This document shows positions 1 to 11,433 of a stretch of 64,000 nucleotides of DNA, in pieces. The notes under the pieces are model-generated. The model saw only the letters and a list, made by a program, of their open reading frames with translations, did not search any database and was not told the origin of the DNA. Made by a program: the position numbers and the translations under genes. Source of the DNA: Thermothielavioides terrestris NRRL 8126 (taxonomy: Eukaryota > Ascomycota > Sordariomycetes > Sordariales > Chaetomiaceae); contig NC_016462.1 in the NCBI RefSeq assembly GCF_000226115.1, forward strand, positions 682,001-746,000, written 5' to 3'. Positions within the stretch are counted from its first letter, which is position 1; each line of letters begins with the position of its first letter.

Positions 1-3000
1 ATGGTGCAGCAACTGGCCGGGAAGCAGAAGACCTCGGGGCCAGCAGCGAAAGGAGATTCGTGCAAAGGGTGCACGGGAAGCCAAAGCGGGCGACTCACCT
101 GCAAGGTGCTCGGTCGTTTGCGTCCGGTGTGTGCTAGAGTGCCGACGGGAGTGAGCAGGACACAGCGTCGAACAAAGTGCGCGAGAGCGTGGATGTGTGT
201 GTCACGTCGGACTCAACGAGCGTTGGTGTCGCTATTATGGGTATCCCGGTGAGGAGTTGAGGGGGAGACTGAATGAACGAGGACGCACAAGCAAAAGAAA
301 GAAGGAGCAGGGCGGAGCAGAGCAGAGCACAGCAGGTGCGAGGAGGGTCAGGGCGGCGCGAGGGTAGAGGGCGGTGTGCACACACGCGACAGCGTGCCCT
401 GGCTGTGGCTCGAGACCGAAGCCAAGCGGGATCGGACGCGGATACGTGGAGGGTCGCCGAAGCAGCCCAGGGTCGGATGTCAGGCAGGGAAGGAATGTGC
501 TGTGTAGGTCACGGTATGCACCGATGGCAGCTACGGATTGGGCAAGGCAGCGAAAGAACAGCAGGGGGAAAAAAGGACCGGAGCAAGAGCAGAGCGAGAG
601 GAAAGCAGAAACGAGCGTCAGGCCAAAAGTGCGGCCAGCGGTCTTTACATGCGGAAAAGGGATGGCAAAGGAGGGATGCGAATGGAGAAACAATGAACTT
701 GAAGGAAGGACCTGCTAACTTGGAACGAAGCAGCCAGGGGGTGGCCGTCCGCTGCGCTCTTGCCGTGGACGGATATGGGCCGGAGACGTACAGTACCTCA
801 CTGGTCGCACTGGCCACACTAGGAGTGCTGAGTGGGTGCCCCGGGATGCCCTGGGATGCCCTGGGTACGCCCCTGCGCCTCGATGCACAGGCAAGGCGAG
901 CCACCTGGAACACCGCGGACCCTGCCCGTCGCCCCAAGAATAGGTGGCGCTGAGGCGGCTCTCACTCTGCCCGGCTCCTGGCACCCACAGTCCGGATTCA
1001 GGGTACCTGGTAGTTACCGAGAGCGGGCTTGCATGGAGCAGCACAGCGGTAGGTGCCTGATAGTTACGAGGCGATATTTCTTTGGTGCCTGGCCCAGGAG
1101 CACCGTGAACCATAAAGCCACACCCCAGTATGTGTATAACTTCCAATAGTTAGGTGACCCCTAGATTTGGCTGTCACAATCAGTCAGGCACTGCTCGCCT
1201 CACCGACGACCGTCTTCGGTACCTATGAGAGACCAGGTACAGAACTGGCATTGACTGCTTTGTATTCCGTACTTGTACTCCGTCCCGTGCCTGACTAAGA
1301 GCGGGTCCCGTGCTTGCTTGACCCGCGAGATTGCGATGCCACCACTCGATACCACCACAGCGGGCCCTCCCCGGCGCGCGTGGGGAGATGTTCCGTGTTC
1401 GGGGATGGTCATGCGCTCAGATCGCTCCTTTCAGCGCCTACTGCGTACTAACTCCTGTGAGAAGCGGCGGTTGGGGGCAACCAAGAACGGTTTGCACATG
1501 TTTCTTGGGCACAACGTCAACCAACCTGCCGCAAAGAGTGCTGAACTGACAACGGTACGATGTGCTGCGCTGTCGGGGCATGATTCAGCGTCCCGCCCTG
1601 TCCCTTGCCCATCCCCAGCAGCAGGCGCACCCGTCGTTTTGAAACGCCCCTTTCTTTTCTTTCTTTCGATGGACAATGCACGCCGTCGCGTCAGGTAAAA
1701 GTGCACCGCCGAGAGCATCCTGCCCTTGGGGGCGCTGCCTTGTGCCGCTGGTGCCGCTGGTGCCGTGGGAATGGATCAGCTTCATGTGCGCCGATCCGAT
1801 CCTCTCTGCGAGTTTCCTGTTGCGATTCGGAGATGGGCCCTACTCGCGCATTGAGTGCGCCGCCAACAAACGTTATTGCGCCTGCGCTATCCTTGGCAAG
1901 GGCGAGAGCTCTCCTTCCTCTCGCCTGTATCTTGGCAGGCCGATTGGTGATTTAGTGTCCTGTGAAGAGCGTGAAGACCAAGTCGCCCCAAACTCTGCAT
2001 GGCTGCGAGCCATCCCTGGGCTTGAGAAAAGATGGGGGATGGTTGTCTCGCATCTCGTATCCGTGACGCAGTAGTCCGTAAGCTACAATTTGCCGCCGGC
2101 ATACCCGCGGAAAGAGGGATGATGAGAGCGGCACTGGTTCGAGGTGGGTGGAGAGTCCTAGGCCGCTTGGACATGCACGTTGAATGAAGAGCTGCAGGCA
2201 AGAAGCTAGCGAACATTAGGTACCTGGTAATCATGCGCGTCCGCCTGGCCCAAGCCATTTGACTCTCGGCGCCGGTCCCTGGGGCGGCAGAGGAGAAGCA
2301 GCATCGCAATGAACTTACCTTATGTAGGTAGTGTAGTGCAGTGAACCAGGCCGCTGGAATGGGTCATTCCCAGAAAAGAAATGGCAGCCACGGGAAAGGA
2401 TTGAACTTCGCCAGTCATTCGCAACTGGAATTGCCTCACAGAGGGCATGGTCAATGAGGCAAGCGAACGCTCCACTCCACATGTTTCTGTACCTGGATGT
2501 AATCCGTACACTACACTACACTACACTACACGAGGTACTCCGGACCGGACCTAAATCCGATCTGCCGATTGTCGAGGTGGTTCTGGACGACTGGCCTCCA
2601 GCCATCGCACGCCTTCGCCCCACGTTCGATGCTCTGCTCTGTGGCGTGATGGGTGGGCTGTCTCAGGGCTGGGAACCCAATTCGGTGTCCCTCATTGCCA
2701 TTCCAGGCTGCAGATCACCTAAGTTGTATGGTATTGGCGTCTCCATAGCCAGCTGTCACGCGTTGCTCGGCGAGATTCGAGGTTGATGGATGAATTCCAG
2801 GTTGGCAGCGCGCAATGCGCAGCTGTGACCATTAGGTCAATACTTGGGACGTCACGCTGCACGGACTTGCTGTGAGCCATCCGCAGTCTCTTCAGCCGCA
2901 ACGCTGGAAACCCAAAACAGGCAGCAATTTCCACCGCCAAAGCCCAGTGCCAGCCACACAACCCTGCCTCGATGGCCACCGAATTCCTCACTCGGGAAGG

Positions 3001-6000
3001 CCGCAACTTGAGCAGGGCAGAAAGGGTGGAGATGAGCCGGCTGTTTGCTGTGCTAAAGTGTGCTTTACACTACATCCAAGTATACACTAAATTTTGCTTT
3101 CTGCGCATCCTCCTCCGTTCCCCTCGCTGCGCAGCGGGAGACGGCGGGGCCGTTGCAAAGTGGGACTGTCGTGGGGGGGTGGTTTCGTGATTTCCAGAAG
3201 GGCGGATCCAGATCCCGGCAGTGTGCCATGTGGCCAACGGGCCCGCAAACTCGCGAGATTGGCTAGCCATTGTTTTATGGATCTCCCGAGGCTGCCGGGG
3301 CTCACAAGACATCCAGGGGCTCCAACGTCGCCGAGAGACCGAATTCCTCGGAGAAGAGTAAGGTAGGGTACCTTAGGTAGGTAGCTCACTGGAAAAGACG
3401 GCAAGCCCGAGTGCACACCACGCACATGGCCTTCACTAAGGTAGCGTACCCGACCTGCAACACACCCATCCCTCCGGACATATGCTTCAGGGAGGCACGA
3501 TGTGTGCCGTTGAGCTCCACCTGTGTCTTCTCTCCTGAACAGGGGCAGTAACATTGGTCCCTTGCCCGTCCCACTTGGGAAGCCAAGGTCAGGCACGGCG
3601 CCAAGATGGCGGGAGAGCCTCTCCTTCACCTGCAATGCTTATGCTCGAAACACACCGAGCTCTGCCCGCCTCACTATCGCAACCCAGCATGCCAGCAAGA
3701 TTGACGAGACGGTGGCATCGGGCGGCGATGGGGCGCGACGTTCTTGCTTTTTAACGGTTAGCGACGCCCAGCATTGCATTTCTCGGGTGCTGCTCTTCAC
3801 TTGTCTGCTGTCCACCGCCTCCGGCAGAGACAATGGCCATTGTTGTTGCTATCGCAGCGCTTCTACACTAATGAGAGCAGGTTCGGTGATGCCATTCCGC
3901 CATATCGACCAGGGTTCCAGCACTGGCTGCTCGGGCCTCTCAAGGCGCCGTCACAGCCGCCGCCGAGGTCGACGCACAGGTCAAGGCACCCGCGGCACAC
4001 AAGAGTCTTCCATGGCTGCGGCTCACGGTTCCGCAGAAGAAGACACTACCTAACGAGTCCTTGAGAGGGTTTTGAAGCGGGCCAACCCAACCTGGCTCAA
4101 GTCACAAGCCTTACCACCACTGCCAACCGCTGATTCATGTGGTGGCCAACCGTGGCGCCAACAAGCAGAGGACATTCTCAAAGGCCAACGTCCACGGCAG
4201 CACCAACCAAGGTTCCAGTTTTGGCGCTCCGTTGCAATTTGCAAAGCGACACTTAGTATCACACAGGCGCAAGCCAGCAGCCGTGATCTTCTTCCGCACG
4301 GTGCCTTTGCATCAATGAGCTGCTGCTCCTGAGGCCGTTTCCGTCTCATTCACGGTTTGGCCGGGACTCGCGTGGGCCGGCCGCGTTGCCACTGTTATCC
4401 CAGCTCGGCTTCCAAGACAACCTCACCAATCCAACCAACATTCCCGATCGCAAAGGCGTCGTTTGCACTCGGTGGCCAGAAAGTGGAGCACAGCTTACCG
4501 CAGTAGCGAGTTGCTGACGAAAACCCATCGTGGAGCGCTCGCTGTGGCGGCCCAGTGGCGACATGAGGCACAGTGTCTGGATGAAACTCGCCAGATCTCG
4601 TCCCCGCTGCAGCCAAACCAAGGGAGATGCCAGCTCCAAGGTCGTCCCATCGTGGCATCGTCCTTCGTCCCAATTGCGGACAGTAACTCCGCCACGGTAT
4701 CATCCGCTCAGCTGGTTGGTTGTTCCTTTCTCGGCTTCCAGGCTCGCCTGGCTCCGATGGCTTGTTTCATGTTAATCCCCGAATGGTTGTGTCATGTAAG
4801 CAGTTCTCCCGTTTCACAACCAGCTCTGGAATTCTGGAAGCAATTCATCAATTCGTTACTGTGCACTGTGTATCTATGTCATATCCAATTGCTTGTTGCT
4901 TGTTCCACCGATCCTTGTGATCGATCCCGTTTGCTCTGCTTCGGACGACCCCTTCCACGGGGCCCAATGCCCAATTGTGCGGGCAAAAGAAAACAACCGA
5001 CGACTCGACGGCCAACATCTCGGCGACCCGTCCTCGCCAACGCCACAACCACACAGCATCGGATCTAAATACGCACTACACTACACTAGGGCATGAAACA
5101 ACAACTGTGATCCTCACAGGAACTGGTTCAAACACCCTTCCCACAGCCTCGTGCTGCATTGAGCACTGCAGCTGCACCGAGCCGCCCCAGACTTGTTCCC
5201 GGCCGGAGGGGTTGGCTCACGATCTACGGACAATCTACCCCGCTCTTACCGCGTAGTTGAGCCATCTCAACCGACAATTAGTAGTTAGAGGAACTCAGTC
5301 GTACACACAAGGCAAGTTGGTATCCGCGTACGACGACGGCGAGCCGGTGGGAGGGAGTCAGCGAAGGAAAAGCAAGGGGTGAGTGAGTGAGAGGACAGGC
5401 GAACCGTCCCGTCTCGTCCCGTTCCCAAGCCTGAGATCGGCGGGGGGCGCGGCATGTCTTCCGTTGCAGGCGCGGCGGCAATCTGGTCGAGACCAGACCT
5501 TCCTCTCGTTATCCATTTCTTCTTCCTGTTCTTCTGCTTCTTTCTTCTCTCCCTTGTGCAACAGGGGCCGCACCGAGTGTGGTTTGCGATACTGCTCTTA
5601 AATAACAGCTACGCGCAACAGGTACGTACATGTACGGATGCATAAGTGCTCAGGCCCGATTACGTGGCGGCGTGATCGGCTGTGTGATATGTCGGTTTTC
5701 GCTGTGATTGTGGTTCGCGAGTCGGCGGGGCTGGCTGCGGCGAGCCGTTTTGTCTCTCAGTGTTTGTGATGGGATGGATGGTGGTCCTGCGCCGAGTTCA
5801 GTCCAGGGAACTTGGGTCTAATTGGGGGCTTTTGCGTTGAGCATGCTGCGGCGTGCCGGTGGAGGTGTCATGGGCCTTGCGGGCGAGATCGCGCAGCAGC
5901 GGACTACTTCCGCGCCCAGCGCGCTTGTCGTCGCTGGCGCCGGCTTGACGCAGCTATCAGTTGGGGTGTTCGCCCGAATGGTCTCGGAGAGCGGGCGAGC

Positions 6001-6896
6001 CGGTCGCTTCGGCAGCTCGAGGGGTTGCCTTGTAGAGAAGTGAGGCTGGGGACGCATCAAGCCCGCCACGCCTGCCCTATCCCTTCCGCAGCGGAGGACA
6101 GCACCACCAGCAGCCATGAAAAAACAAGGCAACCGAGCCGAGGAAAACAACATGGCAGAGATTGGACTTCAATACTTCCCGAGCGGACCGGCGCATGTAT
6201 TGAACGCCGCGAGACCTATCCGACCACGTCCGTGCCCGCGCCCGTCTGCTCTACAAGCAGTTGTCGCTAGCCACGGCTTGCTGCATCTCTTCCCTCCGGC
6301 GACTCGGACCCTGTTCGCCGGCCCGGCCTGTCTGATCCAGCTTCATATCCCGACCCGGTGCCATGGACTGAGGCACAGCGCCGAATCCTTCCCCACGAGT
6401 CCTGCCCGACCCCGGGACCTGCCGTTGCCTGAAGCTCCGTATGCACGCCGTGGCCCACCCTCGACAGTCGTGTAACCATCCCGCGAGCAAACACAACTCA
6501 AAACCGAGCTCAACTAGGCACGTCTCCGCGCGGAGTCGACATCAAGCTTGCGGTCGAAGGCGTTCGAACTGTCGTCTCAAAGGGCGATTTCGGCAGCACC
6601 CGCCCTCCTTTGTCCTTCGGTGCTGGCAAAGTCCACAGCCCAGTTCCCCGCAGTGTCGTGCCGCGCAAACGCGTCGTAGGTAGATGAATCGCCCCTGTTG
6701 GTTTCCAATAAACCGTCCCGTCTAGATGCCGCCAAGTCGAGCCAATCCATTCCTTAACGCCCCTCTAAGACCCGACCAACCTCCTCCTAGCGCGCAACGG
6801 CGCGCGCGTGGTACCGTTGCAATCCCCTTTGATACAGACCAACGAGGAGAGTACCTTCCATAAAGTAGTATGTATGCCACGGCAAGGAAGTCGGCA
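1..6896. other. Gene-poor GC-rich stretch, no supported gene
   Basis: Many open frames overlap on both strands here, as expected in GC-rich DNA, but none shows a recognisable domain, consistent C/G third-position use over a long span, or splice-linked continuity. The sequence is not RIP-decayed. Simple repeats are present: a CTACA pentanucleotide run at about 2507-2531 and a shorter one near 5073-5089. I see no tRNA or rRNA. It may be long intergenic DNA, an unrecognised non-coding transcript, or a fast-evolving gene I cannot read. Confidence 0.5.
5842..6042 (+). CDS. Possible small hypothetical ORF (66 codons), doubtful
   Basis: An ATG-started frame of 66 codons that is rich in Gly, Ala and Ser and has many C/G third positions, ending at TGA. 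It is preceded in frame by a TAA a few codons upstream. It could be the last exon of an unseen gene or chance openness in GC-rich DNA. No family is recognised and there is no supporting splice structure, so this is listed only because it is the most coding-like piece of the first 6.9 kb. Confidence 0.15.
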
Positions 6897-7436
6897 TCAC
6901 ATCCCAAGGAAAATGGAGATCTGCCGCGACCGCAATCAGCCCTACCAGCTCATATAGTCCGAATGGAGCCAGGCTCCTTACCGCCATGATCCCGCAGCAC
7001 AGACTCATGTATGGGCTCAGCCGCTCGCCTATTCGCGCGCACTTCCAGAAGATGCCTGTCACGCTGTTCGTGGCAGCGAGTAAGGAGATGTCAGCGCCAT
7101 CGTAACGCGTAGCCGCGTGTGTTTTGTTTTTCCCCGTTGGCGGATCGGTTGGCAAGCGGAGGGAGTCAATCAAGCTCACCCTGTCTTGTTTCGGTCGAGG
7201 ATCGCGGGGAAGAGCTGGTGCACGTAGGCGCAGGTGCTGTTTGGGTCGCGGTTGCTGTGGTGAGCTAGCTGTCCGTATTGTATGTAGGAATGGGAGGTGA
7301 AAGGCGTACCAGATAAGGAGGAGGATGACGAGCAGCAGGCTCGAGAAATTGAAAAGGGCCGTCTAGATAGGGGGTGTTGTTAGCTTGGATGTGTCTCGCG
7401 CTGGTTGGGATTGAACATGCAGAAAAAACGTACCAT
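6897..7436 (-). CDS. KSH1: Kish-family protein (TMEM167/KSH1), secretory pathway
   Basis: A 72-residue membrane protein of the Kish family, which acts in the early secretory pathway at the Golgi. I assembled five exons on the minus strand: 7436-7434 (only the ATG), 7362-7310, 7236-7180, 7063-6982 and 6920-6897. All junctions are GT..AG and the total is 219 nt. The protein starts MTALFNFSSLL, has one membrane segment at about residues 6-19, then ICTCAY, the family signature DRNKTG followed by IFWKCARIGER, and a second hydrophobic stretch ending SIFLGM. The 72-residue length is the usual family length, which supports the tiny first and last exons. It is divergent from TAF13, with about 560 bp between the two start codons. 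The gene is easy to miss because no exon exceeds 82 nt. Family assignment is from remembered conservation of the signature. Confidence 0.9.
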
Positions 7437-8000
7437 GATGGGTGAACACTATCCTTTGTTGTGAATGTCAGCTGAAGGGATGCCGAGAGCTGGCGGTGTA
7501 GTTGATCTTGTGAAGCAAGCTCTGTCTCCGTTGAGCGTGTTCCTGAACAACACCGTCCTGTTTGGACAGCCTGGCCAGCCAAGATAAGTGGGCCTACCGC
7601 AAAGTGGGGCGGCAGCCCTGGTAAGATGGAACCGGCTGATTGGGTGACCCACAGCACTTCGCAGGCATGAGTGGAGCTTCGGGAAGCTCCTCCCAGGCGG
7701 CAGCAACCTTATCATGGACCCAGTACGGAGTACACGTACCTGCCTTGTAAACTGCCAACGAACCTGTCCAACCCGACTGAATCGACTTGGAAACACAGCT
7801 GGTCTTTCAAGTGCGCGTGTGATCCGGAGATATCGACTGCACACGCTACATAGCGAGTGATTTTCCGCCTTTAAATCACTCGCCACATCTCGCCATATCT
7901 TTCGATCTCTGTGCCTCGTCACGAAACTCACTCGACAAGTTTTCTCAAGCTCGAGTTCCGCGATTCCATCTTGCGATACTCTCCCATCAACTTCATCAAC
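7437..8000. promoter_or_regulatory. Shared divergent promoter region KSH1/TAF13
   Basis: The 564 bp between the start codons of KSH1 (leftward) and TAF13 (rightward) must hold both promoters. A TTTAAAT element lies near 7871-7877, about 125 bp before the TAF13 ATG. A pyrimidine-rich tract with CTCGCC repeats precedes the TAF13 start. No protein-coding content is convincing in this interval. Confidence 0.45.
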
Positions 8001-8587
8001 ATGGAACCTCGTGCGCGCGCCGGCAAAAATGTCGGCAAGATGAACTTTGGCCACAACGAGCGTAGGTGCTCCTCCATCCCATCCCGTCCGTCATCCGCGT
8101 CTGTCCTTACCTAACCCGCTATTCCTGCTTTCCAGTAGCCCAGCTCCTCTACGGCCACGGGGACGTGCGCGCGCCGCTCAACGAGACGGTGCGGGTGCTC
8201 GACGAGATCCTGACCGAGTTCATCCAGGGCGTCAGCTTCGAGGCGTCGCGCGCGGCGCAGCACGCCGGGCGGCAGAAGGTCAAGTTCGAGGACTTCGAGT
8301 TCGCGATGCGCCGCAACCCGCACTACATGGGCAAGATCCAGGAGGTGTTCGAGAAGAAGAAGGAGATCGAGGCGGCGCGCAAGAACTTCAGCATCGAGGA
8401 CCAGCTCATGAGGGACACCGACAAGCAAGAGAAAGCCGCCGAGAAGGATAAGGACCGTGCCGGTGCCGGCGGGGGAGCCAAGAGGGGACGCAAGTCGATG
8501 TCGTCGCAGATGATGGTTGGGGAGGAGGATCTGGAGGACGGAGATGACGACCTGGAGGATGATGGCAGTGCAGCGAGGAAGAACTAA
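8001..8587 (+). CDS. TAF13: TFIID subunit TAF13 (histone-fold)
   Basis: Subunit 13 of general transcription factor TFIID, a nuclear histone-fold protein that pairs with TAF11. Two exons: 8001-8061 and 8136-8587, joined at C|TA to give ELAQLLYGHGD, for 170 residues in all. The histone fold covers about residues 18-90: LLYGHGDVRAPLNETV, then VLDEILTEFI, then GRQKVKFEDFEFAMRRN followed by P. The C-terminal third is charged (KEKAAEKDK-like, then an acidic Glu/Asp run) and probably disordered. The ATG was chosen because it is the first in frame after the upstream leader and gives a compact basic N-terminus. Product assignment rests on the strong match of the fold region to the TAF13 family as I know it. 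Confidence 0.93.
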
Positions 8588-9191
8588 AGCGGTTGGGTGT
8601 CTTGGGTTTTCGTTTCGGCGGGGGATTTTGGTTAACTTAAGCATAGCGTCGGCGTTGGGCGGGCTTGACAGTTTGGGTCATTTTGGGGGGGAATATGCAG
8701 GCGTTTCGGGAACGGAAAAGGGAACGGAAAGGGGAGCGAGGGCTGGCCAGCATCGTCGCGAGGATTTTTTCTACGAAGAATACTGTGGGAAGACTGCTCA
8801 ACATGGTCACAATGATGGGCCTCATTCATGCTTGAGGCGAGACTGTCGGGGATCTAATCAGTCTTCGGTTCACAACTAATACGGGAATACGGGGCTCCAC
8901 GCTCCTAGACCGATGTCATTCATTCTCTTCATTCAAGGAGGCTAGAGTGGTGCTGCAGCATGTTTTTGCTTCCATTGGTACGGAAAGTTCATTCTTCCTA
9001 TCTTGTTCTTGCCTTCCGTGCCATCTTCCCATAGTCTCTTGTTTTCTTTGTCCACGATTCACACAAGAGAAACATCTGGCTTGGGCCATACAAGCATAAA
9101 GCTTCATCCCAAACCCAAAACTAACTACTGCAATTCCGGGGTATCATGATCATCAGTACAACCTATCCTCCTCATCCCCTCTCATACCACC
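8588..9191. other. Intergenic, convergent TAF13/POA1 3' ends
   Basis: About 600 bp lies between the TAF13 stop and the stop of the minus-strand macrodomain gene. It should hold both 3' UTRs. I see no coding signal or repeat. Confidence 0.5.
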
Positions 9192-10148
9192 CTACGGCCT
9201 CTCATAAGCCACCACATCCACCACCCCTCCGTCCGCGCACTGCGGCACCTCCCCCTCCTCCAACTCCATTCCCTCAATCGCCTTCTTGCTCTGATCCCAC
9301 GGAACAGCAAACAAGCCCGAGTTGATCCGGCACATGCGCACCTCGGCGATGCTCACCCCGGCCCGCCCCTCCTCCTCGGCAACAAGCCTCATCAGATGCG
9401 CCATGGCCGGCACGGTCGCGCGCAGGATCGTCTCGGGCGCGTCCCGCCCCTTGCCCACCCGCCGACTGGTGAACAGACAGCCGACGTAGTGGCCCTGGCC
9501 CGTGTCCTTATTGCCTTGCTGGCCCTTGCCCGTCTGCGGCGGAATCAGCAGCGCCGTGCCCAGCAGGGCGTCCGGCGTCGACCGGGCGCAGTGCGCGCGG
9601 TAGACGGCGTACGCGGCCGGGTACCGGTCGCGGAAGGCCAGTGCGATTCCGCCGCCCCAGGAGCCGATGCAGTTGCAGGCGTGGATGAGGAGGGTGTTGG
9701 GCGGCGCCGCGAAGAGGTCGCCTATCTTGTCGGTGATGCGGATTCGGATTGCTGGGGTTGTTTTGTTGGTGGAGGCCGCTGGGGTCAGCGGATTTGGGGT
9801 TGGCGTTGGTGAGATGGCCAGGGACGGGCTGGCTTTGGCGTCGCTGGTGACTGCTGGGTCTTTCCCCAACGCCTTGGTGGGATTGGTTGGCGCCTTGTCG
9901 TTGCTGCCGGCTGCTGTCACTTTCTCTGACGCCTCGGTGGAATCGGTTTGCGCTGATTGCGGCTCTTGCCCTAGGTTTCCCGTCTCTATCGTGGTCGCGG
10001 AGGGAGCCTTCTCAAGCCCTTCTGGTTCGGCTTTTGGCTTCTCCGGATGAGTTCTTGAGGCAGACGCAAAGCTCAGTTTGGTCTGCTTGAACTGTCGCGG
10101 TTCACCAGGGCCCTTAGGATCCCCGTCGGCAGAGCGCTTAGCAGGCAT
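9192..10148 (-). CDS. POA1: Macrodomain protein, ADP-ribose 1''-phosphate phosphatase-like (POA1 type)
   Basis: An intronless gene of 318 residues whose C-terminal half is a macrodomain. Family members of the Poa1 type remove phosphate from ADP-ribose 1''-phosphate, a by-product of tRNA splicing, or act on ADP-ribose derivatives. Residues about 1-130 are low-complexity (Lys, Pro, Thr, Ala; a KQTKLSFAS stretch resembles a PCNA-interacting or nuclear motif). The macrodomain begins near residue 137 with IRIRITDKIGDLF and contains ACNCIGSWGGGIALAF, the Asn and Gly-rich ligand loop of the family, followed by YPAAYAVYRAHC. The start used is the ATG giving MPAKRSADGD. The specific substrate is inferred from family, not visible. 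Confidence 0.8.
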   Translation of the reverse strand: MPAKRSADGDPKGPGEPRQFKQTKLSFASASRTHPEKPKAEPEGLEKAPSATTIETGNLGQEPQSAQTDSTEASEKVTAAGSNDKAPTNPTKALGKDPAVTSDAKASPSLAISPTPTPNPLTPAASTNKTTPAIRIRITDKIGDLFAAPPNTLLIHACNCIGSWGGGIALAFRDRYPAAYAVYRAHCARSTPDALLGTALLIPPQTGKGQQGNKDTGQGHYVGCLFTSRRVGKGRDAPETILRATVPAMAHLMRLVAEEEGRAGVSIAEVRMCRINSGLFAVPWDQSKKAIEGMELEEGEVPQCADGGVVDVVAYERP

Positions 10149-11433
10149 GATTGTCTCGCGGGTTGACAATAGTACCCGGTAGTTTGGATTGGTAGTATGT
10201 CGGCAGTTTGGCGAGATGTGTAGGCCAGGAGGTAAGGCAGGTAGTGAAGCGCTGCTTGAGGGTTAGGACAAGAGCTGACACGAGATTTGTGTTCCAAGGA
10301 CCGTAGCCTAGGTATCTTATATAACAGTTGCGTGTATACAAAAGTATGGCATGTAGGTGTAAGTTGTGAAGAAACAAACAAGATTGTTCAACTGATAATG
10401 TCGGCTCTTCGAGTCCACGCACCTTCTTCATACATCAGTATATTGATCAAGTCGTCCAAGGAACAAACAATCACAGTTCATAGAAGTTGACTGCACACTG
10501 TATACAATGGAAGTGTCTGTGTCGAGCAAGAAGTACTGTGTAGGAAAACCATCAATACCTGCGCATGTATTGCCGGCATCACCAATCTGTCTTCGGATTT
10601 GGATTCTACATACCTGATTACCCCTATCTGCCACCTCTACCTACACCCGCATCTGTTGTGTAGGCTGTAATCCGTGGAAACTTTTGTTCTAGCACGATGA
10701 CATTTGAGAGCAGCCCTCAACTGCAAGTGCCAAGACTGTGAAACGAAACAGGAAATGCACATGAGGTTGTTTGTGGAAAATGTCACCCACACTCTTTCCT
10801 CAGCAGCAACCACTCCACTGCACTGCCCAACTTTAGAGACGGATCCCGGCCGTGATCAGCTTCCTGCGCTTGGTGTCTTTTGGAATGGCGCACATGCAGC
10901 GAACCAAATGGAGGCGACACTTGCTTCCCCGACAAACCCAGACTCATTCCCGACACAGGAATCCCTCACGCGCCCTTTTTCCACCAGTCCCCAGCTTCCG
11001 GCTTCGATCCGGCGTGGGTTCCACCTTGGGGGCCATTAAACGACAAGTCTCCCCATGCCTTCCCCGCAGTTGCATTCCGGAGAAAGCAGCTGAGCCGGAT
11101 CGTTCTGTGTTTGGTCGGGCTTAGGGCGGCTATGCACAAGGCTGGCAAGGCTGCAGGCTCACAGAGCGATGTCGCTGCGGGGCCGGTTCTCCAGTGAGAG
11201 GGGTCCTATCCGATGCTCTGGTGCCGGCGCTGGTGCCGGCCCGGTGGCCGGGGGGAAACGCGCCGAAAGGACGTCTGACTGATGCAGGTGCGCGGCGGGA
11301 ATAACACACATGCCCTTCTCTCCCCCACTTGTCAGGTGCGCAGCCCTCGAGGGCTTCGGAGTGTTTCTTCGCCGGACAAACGGTTCTACTCCCCTTTACT
11401 TAACACCTCACTACGGGATGGTCAACCATAGCT
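10149..11433. other. Intergenic, no gene seen
   Basis: A 1.3-kb stretch between the divergent macrodomain gene and the EamA transporter gene, so it should hold two promoters. Short open frames occur on both strands but have no domain or coherent codon bias. TATA-like AT-rich DNA lies at about 10,310-10,460. Confidence 0.5.

Noticed and set aside
3523..5068. Long plus-strand open frames (176 and 201 codons) in the left gene-poor region
   Set aside because: There is no domain, no coherent codon bias, and equally long frames lie on the other strand. They are best explained by GC-rich composition.
7449..8054. Minus-strand open frame of about 200 codons over the KSH1/TAF13 promoter region
   Set aside because: It is antisense to the TAF13 5' end and KSH1 leader, shows no domain, and conflicts with two well-supported genes.
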